In this document: positions 6,897 through 7,981 of the stretch, in pieces
Position numbering within the stretch: position 1 is the stretch's first letter
How the letters are laid out: each line of letters opens with the position of its first letter
Origin: Leptospiraceae bacterium
GTDB lineage: Bacteria > Spirochaetota > Leptospiria > Turneriellales > Turneriellaceae
Direction: 5' to 3'
DNA: 7,981 nt
NCBI GenBank assembly: GCA_025057195.1
Contig: JANWWX010000049.1
Location: 1-7,981 of the forward strand
Notes under the pieces: generated by a model
What the model was told of the DNA's origin: nothing
The model's database searches: none
Seen by the model: only the letters and a program-made list of their open reading frames with translations
Translations under genes and position numbers: made by a program

Positions 6897-7981
6897 ACGC
6901 TCCGCCGGTTCTTGCACAACGAACTTCGCGCTGCCATCCGTACTGTGGCGGAAAAGGAAAACATTGTCTTGCCGGATTTCACGTTGCGCGTGGACTACAC
7001 ACCGAGCCTGCGCTTTGGCCACTACGCGACACCGGCGGCGCTGGAGTTGGCCAAAGTTTTCCGCAAACCGCCTAAAGAAATTGCAGAAAAAATTATTGTA
7101 GCGCTCGATAAAAGCTACTATACACGCAGCGAAATTGCCGGACCAGGGTTCATTAACCTAACGCTTTCAGCAAAAGCACTCGAAAAAATCCCTGCTTTCC
7201 ACCAACTGGACGAGTGGTTGGCAGAAAGCAAAAACGAAATCACCCCAGAAAAAATCCTCTTTGAGTATGTCTCGGCCAACCCGACCGGGCCGATGAACAT
7301 TGTTTCTGCCCGGGCCGCGGCCGCTGGTGACAGCCTCACCCGTGTGCTCAAAGCAGTGGGGCATACCGTCTGGCGAGAGTACTATGTCAATGACTATGGT
7401 AACCAAGTGGAAAACTTGGGGCTATCTTTTGCCTATCGTTATCTACAGCGTTTCCGGCCAATTGAACTACCAGAACATTGCTACCAAGGCGAGTATATCA
7501 TTGGCTATCTGGATGCTATTCTGGCAGAGGAAGGACTGCCGGCAGACATCGCGCTTGACCCGAATAAAATCTCTGCATTGGATAGCGAAGCCTGGTTAAA
7601 AAAGGCGGCTGCGTTTTTTACCCCACGTGCCGTAGAGCGGATTCTGGCCGACCAGAAGCGCGATCTGGAAAATTTTCGGACCCATTTTGATAATTTTTTT
7701 TCAGAAGCATCACTCCACAAGCGCGGTGCTGTCTTGGCAGTCTGCGCTGAGCTTGCCAGGCGCGGCAAAATCCGCACCGAAAATGGTGCCCGCATCTTTG
7801 TCAGCACCGAATATGGCGACGACAAGGACCGGGTGGTCGTACGCTCTGATGGCCGCCCGACATACCTTTTGGCCGACATCGCCTACCATGCTGATAAAAT
7901 TGCTCGCGGTTACACTACCTTGATTGACATCTGGGGTCCAGACCACCACGGCTATATCGCCCGTCTGGCCGGTGCGTTGCG
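6894..7981 (+). CDS. argS: Arginyl-tRNA synthetase with an altered HIGH motif; 3' part lies beyond the right edge
   Basis: The first 362 codons of a class Ia arginyl-tRNA synthetase, which activates Arg with ATP and charges tRNA-Arg. Family evidence: an N-terminal tRNA-recognition (Add-1-like) region with GPGFINLTL (residues 83-91); the catalytic entry EYVSANPTGPMNIVSARAA (124-142); REYYVNDYGNQVENLG (about 162-177), where most bacterial ArgRS have a similar YVND-GNQ block; FFSEASLH (about 268-275); GDDKDRVVVRSDG (about 307-320) with TYLLADIAYH; and WGPDHHGY (about 347-354) near the edge. Residues 135-138 are N-I-V-S, replacing the HxGH usually seen after ANPTGP-L; the frame is intact around it. 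Usual length is about 550-590 residues, so the KMSKS-like loop and the anticodon-binding domain are off-window. It is translated directly after the metallohydrolase gene. Confidence 0.93.
   Translation, partial: MTLRRFLHNELRAAIRTVAEKENIVLPDFTLRVDYTPSLRFGHYATPAALELAKVFRKPPKEIAEKIIVALDKSYYTRSEIAGPGFINLTLSAKALEKIPAFHQLDEWLAESKNEITPEKILFEYVSANPTGPMNIVSARAAAAGDSLTRVLKAVGHTVWREYYVNDYGNQVENLGLSFAYRYLQRFRPIELPEHCYQGEYIIGYLDAILAEEGLPADIALDPNKISALDSEAWLKKAAAFFTPRAVERILADQKRDLENFRTHFDNFFSEASLHKRGAVLAVCAELARRGKIRTENGARIFVSTEYGDDKDRVVVRSDGRPTYLLADIAYHADKIARGYTTLIDIWGPDHHGYIARLAGAL

Overview
The window looks like ordinary bacterial core genome: five protein-coding genes packed almost without gaps, and no mobile element, RNA gene, CRISPR array or phage marker that I could recognise. 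Base composition looks close to half G+C by eye. A RecB/RecC pair plus leucyl/phenylalanyl-tRNA-protein transferase (Aat) points to a Gram-negative-type bacterium. The arginyl-tRNA synthetase carries N-I-V-S where most have a HIGH-type motif. From memory this variant occurs in some spirochaetes, so a Spirochaetota-like source is a tentative guess only.

Layout: positions 1-5945 on the minus strand hold a three-gene operon transcribed right to left: aat (5945-5304), recC (5304-2116) and recB (2119 to beyond the left edge). The junctions are a TGATG overlap of 1 base and an ATGA overlap of 4 bases, so the three reading frames are probably translationally coupled. A non-coding stretch of 89 bases (5946-6034) separates this operon from a plus-strand pair: a metallo-beta-lactamase-fold hydrolase (6035-6892, GTG start) and argS (6894 to beyond the right edge), with one base between them.

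Function: RecC and RecB should form the core of an exonuclease V-type helicase-nuclease that processes double-strand DNA ends. A RecD partner and the RecB nuclease domain would lie past the left edge. Aat conjugates Leu or Phe to N-terminal Arg/Lys of proteins and marks them for ClpS/ClpAP-type degradation. ArgRS charges tRNA-Arg. The role of the metallohydrolase is unknown.

No clearly new system is visible. The points most worth a second look are the altered HIGH motif of ArgRS, the changed substrate-pocket positions of Aat, the non-conserved Chi-contact positions of RecC, and the tight coupling of aat to recCB.
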